A stretch of DNA of 64,000 nt from Sulfitobacter sp. BSw21498 (GTDB lineage Bacteria; Pseudomonadota; Alphaproteobacteria; Rhodobacterales; Rhodobacteraceae), in contig NZ_CP040753.1 of assembly GCF_006064855.1 (NCBI RefSeq), positions 2,294,001-2,358,000 of the forward strand, read 5' to 3'. The notes beneath the pieces were generated by a model that saw only the letters and a list, made by a program, of their open reading frames with translations, searched no databases and was not told the DNA's origin. Shown piece after piece: positions 36,524-46,455 of the stretch (its first letter is position 1; each line of letters begins with the position of its first letter). Both the position numbers and the translations under genes were made by a program.

Positions 36524-38101
36524 ATGCCCCCAATGACCCAGCAGCAAAACGCCTCTTGGCAGATCACCAAACCCGCGACCCGCAGCCGCAAAGGCATCGT
36601 CGCGTCGCAAAGCCGTGTGGCGGCTCAGGTCGGGGCGGATGTCATGGCGCAGGGCGGCAATGCGGTGGATGCCGCCATTGCCACCTCCTTTGCGCTTGGG
36701 GCGGCTGAGCCGTGGATGAGCGGAATGGGTGGCGGCGGCTTTATGGTCGTGCGTATGGCCGGCGAGAAGACAGCCAAAGTCATTGAGTTCGGAATGAAAT
36801 CCCCCATCGGGCTGGATGTTGCCGACTATCCAATCGTCGGTGGCAAGGCGAGCGATCTGTTTCCGTGGTCTTCCGTGCTGGACGACCGCAACGTTTTCGG
36901 GGCCAAGGCGATTGCCATTCCCGGTCAGGTCGCGGGCATGGGGCTGGCGCATGAACACTTTGCCACGAAACCTTGGGCCGATCTGCTCTCCCCTGCGATC
37001 AAGCTTGCCGATGCGGGGCTGCCCGTCGATTGGTACACGCAACTGATCCTGGGCGGCTCGGCCAAAGACCTCGCCCCCTTCCCTGCCTCGGCTGAGACGT
37101 TCCTTGATGAAGACGGTTTTCCGAAATCCTCGGGGTGGACCGCCTTGGGCGAGACGACATGCGACCTGAGCCGTCTTGCGGCATCGCTGCGCACCGTGGC
37201 GACAGACGGGCCGCGTGCATTTTACGAAGGGCCGCTGGCGCAGTCGATTGTCGCGGATTTGGAAGCGGCGGGCGGACACCATGCGGCCGAGGATCTGGCG
37301 CAATATCAGGCGACACTGGTCGATGCGATGCACTATGCCTACCGCGACCACGAGGTGATCGCCACGCCGACGCTGACCGCAGGCCCCACCATGCGCCGCG
37401 CACTTGATCTTATGACGGCTTGGCAGCCCGGCACTGACACCCCCGACGCCGATGCGTTCATCGCCTATGACCGCGCCATCCGGCAGGCCAATCAGGAACG
37501 TTATGACACGATGGGCGATACCGAACATGAACCTGATCCGTCCTGCACAACACACTTTAGCGTCGTGGACGAAGCAGGCAATATGGTCGCCGTCACGCAA
37601 ACGCTGCTGTCGATCTTTGGCTCGCGGATGATGCTGCCGCAATCCGGCATCCTGATGAACAACGGTATCATGTGGTTCGACCCCGAACAGGGCAAGCCTA
37701 ACTCGCTCGGGCCAAACAAGCGTTGCCTTGCCAATATGTGCCCCACCCTGCTGCACCGCGCTGATGGATCGCAATTCGCGCTTGGCGCATCGGGCGGGCG
37801 CAAGATCATGCCCGCGGTGGTCGAGCTGACTTCGCTCCTGCTCGATTACGGGATGGATCTGGAAACCGCCTTTCACGCACCGCGCACGGATATGAGCCTT
37901 GCCGACATCACCATCGCGGATCAGGCGCTCCCGCCTCAGGTGATCGCGACGTTGAAAGAGACGCTGGAAAACGTCGTGACTGCACCGCGCACGATCTTCC
38001 CCTATCACTTCGCCTGCCCCTCTGCTGTCGGCCGAAAGGGTGATGAAAACACCGGCGCGACAGAGGTGATGTCGGCGTGGGGGGATGCGATCAGCGCCTG
38101 A
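36524..38101 (+). CDS. Gamma-glutamyltransferase family protein without a signal peptide
   Basis: 525 residues of the GGT (Ntn-hydrolase) family. The start of the catalytic small subunit is the TTHFSVVDEAGNMVAVTQTL segment; the first Thr of TTHF is the expected N-terminal nucleophile (about residue 345). ALGAAEPWMSGMGGGGF near 57 and NNGIMWFDPEQGKPNSL near 385 match. No signal peptide is seen (MPPMTQQQNASWQITKPA), unlike periplasmic GGT. It may act on gamma-glutamyl compounds in the cytoplasm. ATG at 36533 is an alternative start. Confidence 0.8.
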   Translation: MPPMTQQQNASWQITKPATRSRKGIVASQSRVAAQVGADVMAQGGNAVDAAIATSFALGAAEPWMSGMGGGGFMVVRMAGEKTAKVIEFGMKSPIGLDVADYPIVGGKASDLFPWSSVLDDRNVFGAKAIAIPGQVAGMGLAHEHFATKPWADLLSPAIKLADAGLPVDWYTQLILGGSAKDLAPFPASAETFLDEDGFPKSSGWTALGETTCDLSRLAASLRTVATDGPRAFYEGPLAQSIVADLEAAGGHHAAEDLAQYQATLVDAMHYAYRDHEVIATPTLTAGPTMRRALDLMTAWQPGTDTPDADAFIAYDRAIRQANQERYDTMGDTEHEPDPSCTTHFSVVDEAGNMVAVTQTLLSIFGSRMMLPQSGILMNNGIMWFDPEQGKPNSLGPNKRCLANMCPTLLHRADGSQFALGASGGRKIMPAVVELTSLLLDYGMDLETAFHAPRTDMSLADITIADQALPPQVIATLKETLENVVTAPRTIFPYHFACPSAVGRKGDENTGATEVMSAWGDAISA

Positions 38102-38265
38102 AAGAAAGGCGGCGGAGCATAGCCGCTCTGACCTGTGCGCCTGACAAAGAGATGTACATTCGCGTCATAACCGACTAGGGACGGGCGCAACACGTGGCTG
38201 GCGTATCCGCTTTTGCCGCGACGCGCGTATTTGTAGCGCGACATTTTCTCAGACAGGACAATCCC

Positions 38266-40440
38266 TTGATCCAAACCATCGCAGACGCGCTTGCCACCCA
38301 AGGCTATGATTCGCTAACTCCCGTCCAAGAGGCGGTCACCAATCCCGATCTGGTCGAAGCCGACCTTTTGGTATCGGCCCAAACCGGGTCGGGCAAAACA
38401 GTCGCCTTTGGCCTGGCCATCGCGCCAACCCTTTTGGGTGACGCTGAAAAATTCGGCCACGCGGGCGCGCCGTTGGCGCTTGTTATCGCACCGACACGCG
38501 AACTGGCCATGCAGGTCAGCCGCGAACTGACATGGCTTTATGGCAAGGCCGGTGCCGTTGTGACCACCTGCGTTGGCGGTATGGACACACGCACCGAACG
38601 CCGTGCACTGGACCGTGGCGCGCATATCGTCGTCGCCACACCGGGCCGCCTGTGCGACCACATCAAACGCAACAACATCAACCTGTCCGACATCCGCGCC
38701 GTGGTGCTGGACGAAGCAGACGAGATGCTGGATCTGGGTTTCCGCGAGGAACTGGAATACATCCTCTCGGAAGCACCGGAAGAGCGCCGCACCCTGTTGT
38801 TCTCGGCCACCGTCCCCGCGGCGATTGCTAAGCTGGCGAAATCTTACCAGCGTAACGCACAGCGCGTTGAAACCGTTGGCGAGCAAAAGCAGCACTCCGA
38901 TATCGAATACCGTGCGCTGAACGTGCACCCGCGTGATACCGAAAACGCCATCATCAACGTGCTGCGGTACTACGAGGCAAAGAACGCCATCGTATTCTGC
39001 AACACCCGCGCCGCCGTTGCGCGCCTGACCACCCGCTTTACCAACCGCGGTTTTTCGGTCGTGGCGCTGTCGGGCGAGCTGTCGCAGTCTGAACGGACCA
39101 ACGCGCTGCAAGCGCTGCGCGACGGACGGGCCCGCGTTTGTATCGCGACAGATGTGGCCGCACGTGGCATCGACTTGCCCAACCTTGAACTGGTTGTGCA
39201 TGCTGATCTGCCGTCAAACTCTGACACATTGCTGCACCGGTCGGGCCGTACCGGCCGTGCGGGTCGCAAAGGTGTGTCCGCACTGATCGTCCCTGCCAAG
39301 CTGCGCAGCAAAGCCAACCGCCTGATTGGTGGTGCCAAGCTGAAAGTCGAATGGGCCAACCCGCCCTCCGCCGAAGACGTGAACGCCGAAGACGAAAAGC
39401 GCTTGCTGGCCGACTCCGCTTGGTCGAACCCGATCCCCGATGATGCAACGGGCTTTGTTGCGAACCTCGTGGAGCAGTTCAGCCCCGAGCAACTCGCGAC
39501 CGCTTTTGTGAACCTTTATCGTGCGCGCCAGTCCGCGCCCGAGCAATTGGCAGAGCCCGGCACCCCCGCCGATGAACGCCCCCGTGGCGACTTTGGCCCG
39601 TCGGTCTGGTTCTCGATCTCGATCGGGCGCAACGACGAAGCCGAACCGCGTACGATCTTGCCGATGATCTGCCGCATGGGCGATCTGACCAAGGATGACG
39701 TGGGCGCGATCCGTGTGCAGCCAAGCCATACCTTTGTCGAAATCCTCGCGACGTCAGCCGATAAATTCACCAACGCACTTGGCTCCGACATGAAAGTCGA
39801 AGACGGCGCTGTTGTGACAAAGCTCGACAAGGCTCCTGATCTGTCCCGCGGGCCCAAGCCCGGCGGCCGCGGCCCGAAACCCCAGCGTGGCGGTTCCCGC
39901 TTTGATGACAACGCGCGCCCGGATCGCGGCCCGCGTCCGGACCGTGCACCTTTCGATCCCGACGCGCCAAGCGCACCGCGCAAACCGCGTGCGGCGGGCA
40001 CCGAAGAGGCCTCGGTCTCTTATGACAAGCCACGCGGGCCACGCCCCGACAAAGGGTTCGACAAACCGCGCGGCGACAAGCCCAAGTTTGACAAGCCAAA
40101 GGCCCCCAAAGGTGAACGCCCGCCCAAGTCGCACAAGACCGAACGGACACCAATGAAGCCCGGTGCCGCACCGAAACCAAAGTCTGCGGGCAAACCCGAC
40201 AGCTTTGACAAGCCCAAGGCCAAAGCTGTCTGGAAAAAAGACAAGCCGGCGGATCGCGCGGCTGGCGACAGCAAACCTGCGGGCGACAAGCCGTTCAAGG
40301 CGCGTGCCGCTGACCCGTCGAAACGCTTTGTCCCTCCGGGCAAAGTGGGTGCCAAGCCCAAGGGTGGAAAGCCTGCGGGCAAACCCGCCGGTGGCGACGC
40401 ATCCCCCAAGCGCGGCAAGTCGAGCTTTCGCCCGAAATAA
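38266..40440 (+). CDS. DEAD-box RNA helicase with a basic repeat tail (DeaD/CsdA-like)
   Basis: About 724 residues with a TTG start at 38266, preceded by AGGACA; GTG at 38194 would add 24 residues with no helicase similarity. Helicase motifs: Q-motif PVQE, I AQTGSGKT (near 37), Ia PTRELA, Ib TPGR, II DEAD, III SAT, IV IVFCNTR, V ATDVAARGIDLP, VI HRSGRTGRAGR. A DbpA-like RNA-binding domain lies near 440-540 (FVEILATSADKFT). The last 180 residues are Lys/Pro/Gly/Asp-rich with repeats such as DKPKFDKPKAP, likely an RNA-binding disordered tail. Role: RNA unwinding, ribosome assembly or cold response. A strong terminator follows. Confidence 0.9.
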   Translation: MIQTIADALATQGYDSLTPVQEAVTNPDLVEADLLVSAQTGSGKTVAFGLAIAPTLLGDAEKFGHAGAPLALVIAPTRELAMQVSRELTWLYGKAGAVVTTCVGGMDTRTERRALDRGAHIVVATPGRLCDHIKRNNINLSDIRAVVLDEADEMLDLGFREELEYILSEAPEERRTLLFSATVPAAIAKLAKSYQRNAQRVETVGEQKQHSDIEYRALNVHPRDTENAIINVLRYYEAKNAIVFCNTRAAVARLTTRFTNRGFSVVALSGELSQSERTNALQALRDGRARVCIATDVAARGIDLPNLELVVHADLPSNSDTLLHRSGRTGRAGRKGVSALIVPAKLRSKANRLIGGAKLKVEWANPPSAEDVNAEDEKRLLADSAWSNPIPDDATGFVANLVEQFSPEQLATAFVNLYRARQSAPEQLAEPGTPADERPRGDFGPSVWFSISIGRNDEAEPRTILPMICRMGDLTKDDVGAIRVQPSHTFVEILATSADKFTNALGSDMKVEDGAVVTKLDKAPDLSRGPKPGGRGPKPQRGGSRFDDNARPDRGPRPDRAPFDPDAPSAPRKPRAAGTEEASVSYDKPRGPRPDKGFDKPRGDKPKFDKPKAPKGERPPKSHKTERTPMKPGAAPKPKSAGKPDSFDKPKAKAVWKKDKPADRAAGDSKPAGDKPFKARAADPSKRFVPPGKVGAKPKGGKPAGKPAGGDASPKRGKSSFRPK

Positions 40441-40497
40441 GCGCATAAGCGCACGCCACGCTTAGAACCGGGGAAATATAGATCAATCAAATGCTTA

Positions 40498-40531
40498 GGG
40501 GCTGGAATTTTAATCAATTCCAGCCCCTTTT
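40498..40531 (+). terminator. Strong intrinsic terminator after the DEAD-box gene
   Basis: GGGGCTGGAATT (40498-40509) pairs with AATTCCAGCCCC (40516-40527), a perfect 12-bp stem, followed by TTTT (40528-40531). Confidence 0.93.
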
Positions 40532-40710
40532 GCGTGCGTCACCCCCCCAAAGCTCCCCTGCGGGGCAGGTTTTTGCTTTTCAGAGGGGGACGTTGCTCCT
40601 AACAATCACTGCATAGGGACCGAAACAGGCGCAGGACGCCTGCGCACGGGCCGTTAGAAACAGGGTGCTTTGCCACCCGTCCCAATCCCAACCTCGGAAA
40701 GGTCACGCAC

Positions 40711-42108
40711 ATGGATGGTACATTTAGCGAAAACGATATCTCCCGTGTGGTCGAGGCAGATCGCGCGCACATCTGGCATCACCTCAGCCAGCATAAAGCC
40801 TATGAAACCACCGACCCGCGCATCATCGTTGAAGGCAAGGGCATGCGTGTCTGGGATCAAAAGGGCAAAGAGCATCTGGACGCTGTGTCCGGTGGCGTCT
40901 GGACGGTCAACGTCGGCTATGGCCGCGAAAGCATCGCCAATGCGGTACGCGACCAGCTGATCAAGCTGAACTATTTCGCGGGCTCTGCCGGGTCCATTCC
41001 GGGGTCGATCTTTGCGGAAAAGCTGATCGCTAAGATGCCGGGCATGAGCCGTCTCTACTACTGCAACTCCGGCTCTGAGGCGAACGAGAAAGCCTTTAAG
41101 ATGATCCGCCAGATCGCCCACAAACGCTATGGCGGCAAGAAGCACAAGATTCTCTATCGCGACCGTGATTACCACGGCACGACCATCGCTTGCCTGTCTG
41201 CAGGCGGTCAGGACGAACGGAACGCGCAATACGGCCCGTTTACCGACGGCTTCGTCCGCGTGCCCCATTGTCTTGAGTATCGCAAGTTTGAACAGGATGG
41301 CGCCCCCGAGGATAACTACGGCATTTGGGCAGCCGACCAGATCGAGAAAATCATCCTTGCCGAAGGCCCCGATACCGTGGGCGGGCTCTGCCTTGAACCC
41401 GTTACAGCGGGCGGCGGTGTTATCACGCCTCCGGACGGCTATTGGGAACGCGTGCAGGAAATCTGCCGCAAATATGACGTTCTGCTGCACATCGACGAAG
41501 TCGTCTGTGGTATCGGGCGTACCGGCGAATGGTTCGGCTATCAGCACTTTGGCGTCCAGCCGGATATGGTCACAATGGCCAAAGGCGTCGCGTCGGGCTA
41601 TGCGGCAATCGCCTGCCTTGTGACAACCGAGGAGGTATTCAACCTGTTCAAGGACGACGCCAGCGATCCGATGAACTATTTCCGCGACATCTCGACGTTT
41701 GGCGGCTGTACCGCAGGCCCCACCGCCGCGATTGAAAACATGGCCATCATAGAGCGCGAAAACCTGCTGCAAAACACCTGCGACATGGGGCAATATATGC
41801 TCGAAGAGCTCGAAGAGCTGTCGGACAAATACGATGCCATCGGGCAGGTGCGCGGCAAGGGTCTGTTCCTTGGTGCAGAGCTGGTGCAGGACCGCAGCAC
41901 CCGCGTGCCAGTGGTCGAAGCGCAGATACAGGCCGTGGTGGCCGATTGTATGGCCCAAGGTGTGATTATTGGGGCGACCAACCGGTCGGTACCCGGCAAG
42001 AACAACACCCTTTGCTTCAGCCCTGCGTTGATCGCGCAAAAAGACGACATCGATCAGATCATTGCGGCAGTGGATGGGGCAATGGGACGTGTGTTTGGCA
42101 GCAAATAA
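40711..42108 (+). CDS. Class III aminotransferase, taurine:pyruvate type
   Basis: 465 residues, PLP enzyme. The sequence strongly resembles roseobacter taurine-pyruvate aminotransferase: DRAHIWHHLSQHKAYETTDP near 17, GGVWTVNVGYGRESIANAVR near 60, YYCNSGSEANEKAFKM near 115, HIDEVVCGIGRTGEWFG near 262 and the PLP-Lys in TMAKGVASGY near 290. It would convert taurine plus pyruvate to sulfoacetaldehyde plus alanine. The tpa partners xsc and pta are not near, so an omega-amino acid or hypotaurine substrate is possible. It is probably monocistronic. Confidence 0.75.
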   Translation: MDGTFSENDISRVVEADRAHIWHHLSQHKAYETTDPRIIVEGKGMRVWDQKGKEHLDAVSGGVWTVNVGYGRESIANAVRDQLIKLNYFAGSAGSIPGSIFAEKLIAKMPGMSRLYYCNSGSEANEKAFKMIRQIAHKRYGGKKHKILYRDRDYHGTTIACLSAGGQDERNAQYGPFTDGFVRVPHCLEYRKFEQDGAPEDNYGIWAADQIEKIILAEGPDTVGGLCLEPVTAGGGVITPPDGYWERVQEICRKYDVLLHIDEVVCGIGRTGEWFGYQHFGVQPDMVTMAKGVASGYAAIACLVTTEEVFNLFKDDASDPMNYFRDISTFGGCTAGPTAAIENMAIIERENLLQNTCDMGQYMLEELEELSDKYDAIGQVRGKGLFLGAELVQDRSTRVPVVEAQIQAVVADCMAQGVIIGATNRSVPGKNNTLCFSPALIAQKDDIDQIIAAVDGAMGRVFGSK

Positions 42109-42204
42109 TCAACTGCCTAGGCACTTTGTCGCCGATTAATTTATTCTTGCTGGAACCATACCCGTTCCATGACGTTAAGTACCGAAGCTAGTATGGAGTA
42201 TAAT

Positions 42205-42462
42205 ATGAAAAAGCTACTTTTGGTCCTGCCTATGGTTGGCGCACTCGCCGCGTGCGAAACGCAGACCCAAACTTCTATCACCGGCGCTGCCGCTGGTGCT
42301 GCACTGGGTGCTTCCGTTTCCGGCGGAGATGACAAAACCAAAGGCGCCATTATCGGTGGCCTCGCTGGTGCTGCTGCAGGTGCATACCTTGGTCGCGGCA
42401 AAAACGGCCAGTGTGTGTATCAGAACTCTGCAGGTCAGCGTTACACGGCTGCTTGCCCATAA
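42205..42462 (+). CDS. Small glycine-zipper lipoprotein
   Basis: 85 residues. A lipoprotein signal with the lipobox LAAC (ATG at 42205 preceded by GGAG), then a glycine-zipper region (SITGAAAGAALGASVSGGDD, GAIIGGLAGAAAGAYLGRGK) that can pack in membranes, then a C-terminal CVYQNSAGQRYTAACP. The family resembles outer-membrane SlyB/YMGG-like lipoproteins. Own terminator follows. Confidence 0.8.
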   Translation: MKKLLLVLPMVGALAACETQTQTSITGAAAGAALGASVSGGDDKTKGAIIGGLAGAAAGAYLGRGKNGQCVYQNSAGQRYTAACP

Positions 42463-42496
42463 GCCTTTTCTGCTCCCGAAGGCAGATATTCAAATT

Positions 42497-42526
42497 AGGC
42501 CTCGGCAATTTGCCGGGGCCTTTTTT
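42497..42526 (+). terminator. Intrinsic terminator after the glycine-zipper gene
   Basis: The stem AGGCC-T-CGGC (42497-42506) pairs with GCCG-G-GGCCT (42512-42521), with one mismatch, followed by a T-run (to 42526). Confidence 0.88.
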
Positions 42527-42564
42527 ATGTCTCGCAGGCGGAATGCAGAACGCTAACGCCCAAT

Positions 42565-42590
42565 AAAAAAGGGCGGCTCGATGCCGCCCC
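42565..42590 (-). terminator. Intrinsic terminator of dapA
   Basis: Read on the minus strand, GGGGCGGC (42590-42583) pairs with GCCGCCC (42577-42571), followed by TTTTTT (42570-42565). It lies about 33 bases after the dapA stop. Confidence 0.88.
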
Positions 42591-42622
42591 GTCTTGGGTC
42601 ATGTCTTAAAATGTCACGTGCT

Positions 42623-43498
42623 CTAGTCGATAAGGCCAGCATGCTTTAGTCCGCGATCCACCAGCGCTTTGGTCGCATCCGTCAGCGGTACCAATGGCAA
42701 GCGGACCTCGTCCGAGCACAAGCCAAGACGTGCCATGGCGTATTTCACGCCGACCAGCCCCGGCTCTGTAAAGATCGCGGTGTGCAATGGCATCAGCTGG
42801 TCTTGAATTTTCAGCGCCGACGCATAATCCCCCGCAAGGCAGAACGCCTGCATCTGGCTCAGCAGTTTGGGTGCCACATTCGCTGTGACCGAGATACAGC
42901 CGACGCCGCCTTGGGCGTTGAACCCGTGCGCCGTGGCGTCCTCGCCCGAGAGCTGGACAAAATCCGGCCCGCACAGCATCCGCTGGTCACAGACCCGCGC
43001 CAGATCGCCGGTGGCATCCTTGACACCGATGATGCGCGGCAGCTTGGAAAGCTCGGCCATGGTTTCGGGCAGCATATCAACGACTGACCGGCCGGGGATG
43101 TTGTAGATGATGATCGGCAGACCGCAGGCTTCGTGGATCGCGGTGAAATGCGCAATCAGTCCGGCTTGGGTCGGCTTGTTGTAATAGGGTGTGACAACCA
43201 GAACCGCATCCGCGCCAACGCTTTCAGCGTGCTTGGCCAGACGGATGCTCTCGGTGGTATTGTTCGAACCGGCACCTGCAACGACAGGGATACGCCCTGC
43301 GGCGGCTTTGACAACTTCTGCGACGACAGTTTCATGCTCGGCATGGGTCAGGGTGGGCGATTCACCTGTGGTTCCGACAGGCACCAGCCCGTTCGATCCT
43401 TCGGCGATGTGCCACTCAACCAGCTTCTTGAGCGTGTCCAGATCCAGCGCGCCGTCCGTGAACGGCGTGACGAGTGCAGGTAGTGAACCTTGTAGCAT
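42623..43498 (-). CDS. dapA: 4-hydroxy-tetrahydrodipicolinate synthase
   Basis: 291 residues, the standard length. It condenses pyruvate and aspartate semialdehyde, the first step of lysine and diaminopimelate synthesis. Motifs: [10 protein letters not shown] (Thr dyad near 43), TPYYNKPTQ (Tyr near 132), [10 protein letters not shown] (Schiff-base Lys near 161) and GDLARV. The ATG at 43498 is chosen; upstream readings enter the promoter region shared with the transglycosylase. It is divergent from the slt-type gene. Confidence 0.96.
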   Translation of the reverse strand: MLQGSLPALVTPFTDGALDLDTLKKLVEWHIAEGSNGLVPVGTTGESPTLTHAEHETVVAEVVKAAAGRIPVVAGAGSNNTTESIRLAKHAESVGADAVLVVTPYYNKPTQAGLIAHFTAIHEACGLPIIIYNIPGRSVVDMLPETMAELSKLPRIIGVKDATGDLARVCDQRMLCGPDFVQLSGEDATAHGFNAQGGVGCISVTANVAPKLLSQMQAFCLAGDYASALKIQDQLMPLHTAIFTEPGLVGVKYAMARLGLCSDEVRLPLVPLTDATKALVDRGLKHAGLID

Positions 43499-43626
43499 AT
43501 GCACGCTCCTATTCTTGCGTTGCTGGGCAAGCGCCCATTTGCTGATAGCGGCAAGGTGAGTTGAAACCCTCGCGCCGTGACGTATGTTGCAAGGCTGTAG
43601 CCTTTGACCAGTAGGAATTGCAAGTG

Positions 43627-45591
43627 ATGAGACGCGCCTTGGCGACGCTGACGATGGTTTTTGCCCTCTCCGTTCCGGCATATGCGGAACGGCCCCGCCC
43701 GCTTGGCTGGGCGATGGATGCAATGCGTTCGGGCAGTTGGGACAACGCGGCGCTGATCGCGCGGCGCGACGGGGCCGTGGCGGTAGATATTATCGAATGG
43801 CATCGTCTGAGGTCGGGACGCGGCACCTATGCCGAAGTGACCGACTTTCTCAAGCGCCGCCCCGATTGGCCGGGCGAGGCTTATTTGCGCAGACAATCCG
43901 AAGACGCCGTCCTACGCGAAGGCGACAAAGCGGTGCTGGATTTCTTTACGGCACAAGGCCCCCAGACCCCCGATGCGGTGCTGGCCCATGCGGCCGCACT
44001 GGTCCGCGCTGATCGTTCGGGCGAGGCGCAGGCGCGGCTGGTACTCGCCTGGCGTACCCTCCCCATGAGCGGGAACGAACAGGCAAAATTCATCGACGCG
44101 CATGGCGCCCTGCTCAAGGGCCATCACGCCGCCAGACTGGAAGAGATGCTGTGGCAGCGCGAACACGCCGAGGCCCGCCAGATGTTCGATCTGGTCGGCG
44201 ACGGCGACAAGGCATTGGCTGAAACTCGTATTGCGTTGCAGAACCGCGAAGGCGACGTGAACGCGTTGATCGAAGCCCTGCCCGCCAGCGAAAAAAGCGA
44301 TCCGGGTCTGCAAGCCGACCGGTTCGAGTGGCGCATCCGCAAAGGATTTAGCGACAGCGCCAAGGATTTGATGCTGTCGCAGTCCACCAGCGCGGCGGCC
44401 CTAGGCCAGCCCGCGGCATGGGCCAACCGCCGCCGCGCCCTTGCCCGCAATGAAATGCGCACTGGTGATCCCGCCCGCGCCTATCAGATGGCATCGAAAC
44501 ACTTCCTGACGGAAGGATCGCACTTTGCTGATCTGGAATGGCTGTCTGGCTATATCGCCCTGCGCTTCCTCAAGGATCCAAAGCTGGCACTTGGTCATTT
44601 TCAGGCCCATGATGGCGCGGTTGAATCGCCCATCAGCCAAGGGCGTGCAGGCTATTGGCAAGGCCGCGCGTTTGAGGCCATGGACGATGCCGAAGGTGCC
44701 GCCAAAGCCTATGCGCAAGGGGCCAAATTCCAATCGTCGTTCTATGGCTTGCTTGCCGCAGAACGCGGCAACCTGCCGTTTGATACCAGCCTTGCAGGAC
44801 CGCGCCCCGAACAGGACTGGCGTTCATCCGCGCTCGCTCAGGCTCCGTTGTTTCAGGCCGGATTGCTGCTGCAAGCCTCTGGCGAGCTGTCGACAGCGGA
44901 ACGGTTCTGGACCCATCTGGCAGAACAGCTGATCACCGAAGACGCCACGCTGTTGGGTCAGGCCGCAATGGATGTGGGCCAGCCGCATTTGGCGGTCATG
45001 ATCGGCAAACGCGTAGCACAGCGGGGCATCACCATCGCAGGCCCCTATTACGCGCTGCACGACGCGATCAAGCTCGACCTGAATATGGCACCTGAAATGG
45101 TACTGGCCATTGCCCGCCGCGAAAGCGAATTCGACCCCGTGGTGCAAAGCCATGTGGGCGCACGTGGCCTGATGCAGCTGATGCCCGCCACGGCTAAGGA
45201 TGTCGCACGCGATCTGGATATCAGCGCCTTACACACCACTGACCGGCTGACCGCCGACCCGGAATACAACGCTTTGCTGGGGTCCGAATACCTGTCGCAG
45301 ATGGCGGGGCGGTTTAACGGGAATGTCGTGATGGTTTCTGCCGCGTATAACGCCGGCCCCTCGCGCCCGACGCGCTGGATGGACGCCTATGGCGACCCGC
45401 GCGAAGGCGACATTGATATCGTCGACTGGATCGAGATGATTCCGTTCCGCGAAACCCAGAACTATGTGATGCGGGTGACGGAAAGCCTCCCCGTCTACCG
45501 CGCACGCATGGGCAAAGACCCCCTGCCCCAACCCTTTACCGAGGAGCTAACGGGCACGACCCTTTTGCCGTTCGCGCCAAAAGGTGAATAG
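43627..45591 (+). CDS. Soluble lytic murein transglycosylase (Slt-like)
   Basis: About 654 residues, periplasmic. A signal peptide ([19 protein letters not shown], cleavage after AYA) is followed by a long alpha-helical superhelix (TPR-like) and the SLT domain near 485-640: [20 protein letters not shown] with the catalytic Glu in [18 protein letters not shown] and [10 protein letters not shown]. It cuts the glycan strand of peptidoglycan to 1,6-anhydro products. The ATG at 43627 is chosen; GTG at 43624 is possible. It is convergent with the EamA gene and overlaps it by 45 bases at the 3' end. Confidence 0.9.
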   Translation: MRRALATLTMVFALSVPAYAERPRPLGWAMDAMRSGSWDNAALIARRDGAVAVDIIEWHRLRSGRGTYAEVTDFLKRRPDWPGEAYLRRQSEDAVLREGDKAVLDFFTAQGPQTPDAVLAHAAALVRADRSGEAQARLVLAWRTLPMSGNEQAKFIDAHGALLKGHHAARLEEMLWQREHAEARQMFDLVGDGDKALAETRIALQNREGDVNALIEALPASEKSDPGLQADRFEWRIRKGFSDSAKDLMLSQSTSAAALGQPAAWANRRRALARNEMRTGDPARAYQMASKHFLTEGSHFADLEWLSGYIALRFLKDPKLALGHFQAHDGAVESPISQGRAGYWQGRAFEAMDDAEGAAKAYAQGAKFQSSFYGLLAAERGNLPFDTSLAGPRPEQDWRSSALAQAPLFQAGLLLQASGELSTAERFWTHLAEQLITEDATLLGQAAMDVGQPHLAVMIGKRVAQRGITIAGPYYALHDAIKLDLNMAPEMVLAIARRESEFDPVVQSHVGARGLMQLMPATAKDVARDLDISALHTTDRLTADPEYNALLGSEYLSQMAGRFNGNVVMVSAAYNAGPSRPTRWMDAYGDPREGDIDIVDWIEMIPFRETQNYVMRVTESLPVYRARMGKDPLPQPFTEELTGTTLLPFAPKGE

Positions 45592-46455
45592 CCCCGCCGC
45601 GACGATTAAGGCCGCACCGATGGCAACATTGGTGCGTACCGTTTCGCCAAAGATCGAAATTCCGATGATCGCGGCAAACACCAGCTGCAAATAGGCAAAG
45701 GGCTGGACGGCGCTGGCTTCAGCCACTTCATAGCAGCGGATCAGCAGCCAGTGCCCGGTGACGCCGGTGATGCACAGGCAGGCCATGATCAACCAGTCGC
45801 TGGCGATCATCGGCTCCCAATACCAGATGCCGGTGGCCGTCATCGCCACCGAACCGGTCACGCCGGTCCAGAAAAAGCTCGTTGCGGTTTTGTCCTTACG
45901 CCCGACATAGCGCGTCAGCAGCCCGTAGACCGCGAACATCGCAGCGGCCAACAGCGGGATCACGGCGGCAGGGTCAAAGACGTTCATCCCCGGCTGCAAG
46001 ATGATCAGTACCCCGATAAAGCCGACCCCGATCGCCGCCCACCTGCGCCAGCCGACGCTCTCGCCCAAGACGGGGCCGGACAATGCGGCCACCAGCAGCG
46101 GATAGCAGGTAAAGACCGCGTGGCTTTCCACAAGGCCAAGGATGGTGAAGGCAACAATCATCACGCAAATCTCTGCCGCCAGCAGCAATCCGCGAAAGAT
46201 CTGGAGCACCGGCTGGCTGGTCCGTGCGGCAGCACGCAGCCCACCCGCATGGCGTTTGGCCAGCGCAATCACAAAGGCCGCAAAGAACCAGTAGCGGATC
46301 ATCACGACCATCATCACATTGTATTCAGACGCAAGATGCCGCGACAGCCCGTCCTGCACCGCAAAGACAAAGGTCGTGATCACCATCAGGGTGATGCCAA
46401 GCGGGATGTTGTTCGACTGCGCCGACGCAGCCGCGCGGTTGGTTGCCATGCTCAT
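45547..46455 (-). CDS. EamA/DMT-family transporter
   Basis: 302 residues, membrane protein with about ten hydrophobic helices in two EamA repeats (ITLMVITTFVFAVQDGLSRH near the start; second repeat from about residue 160, LLTRYVGRKDKTAT). Substrate unknown. The ATG at 46455 overlaps the mnmD stop by 4 bases (ATGA), so the two are one transcript. The 3' end overlaps the slt-type gene on the other strand. Confidence 0.88.
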   Translation of the reverse strand: MSMATNRAAASAQSNNIPLGITLMVITTFVFAVQDGLSRHLASEYNVMMVVMIRYWFFAAFVIALAKRHAGGLRAAARTSQPVLQIFRGLLLAAEICVMIVAFTILGLVESHAVFTCYPLLVAALSGPVLGESVGWRRWAAIGVGFIGVLIILQPGMNVFDPAAVIPLLAAAMFAVYGLLTRYVGRKDKTATSFFWTGVTGSVAMTATGIWYWEPMIASDWLIMACLCITGVTGHWLLIRCYEVAEASAVQPFAYLQLVFAAIIGISIFGETVRTNVAIGAALIVAAGLFTFWRERQKGRAR

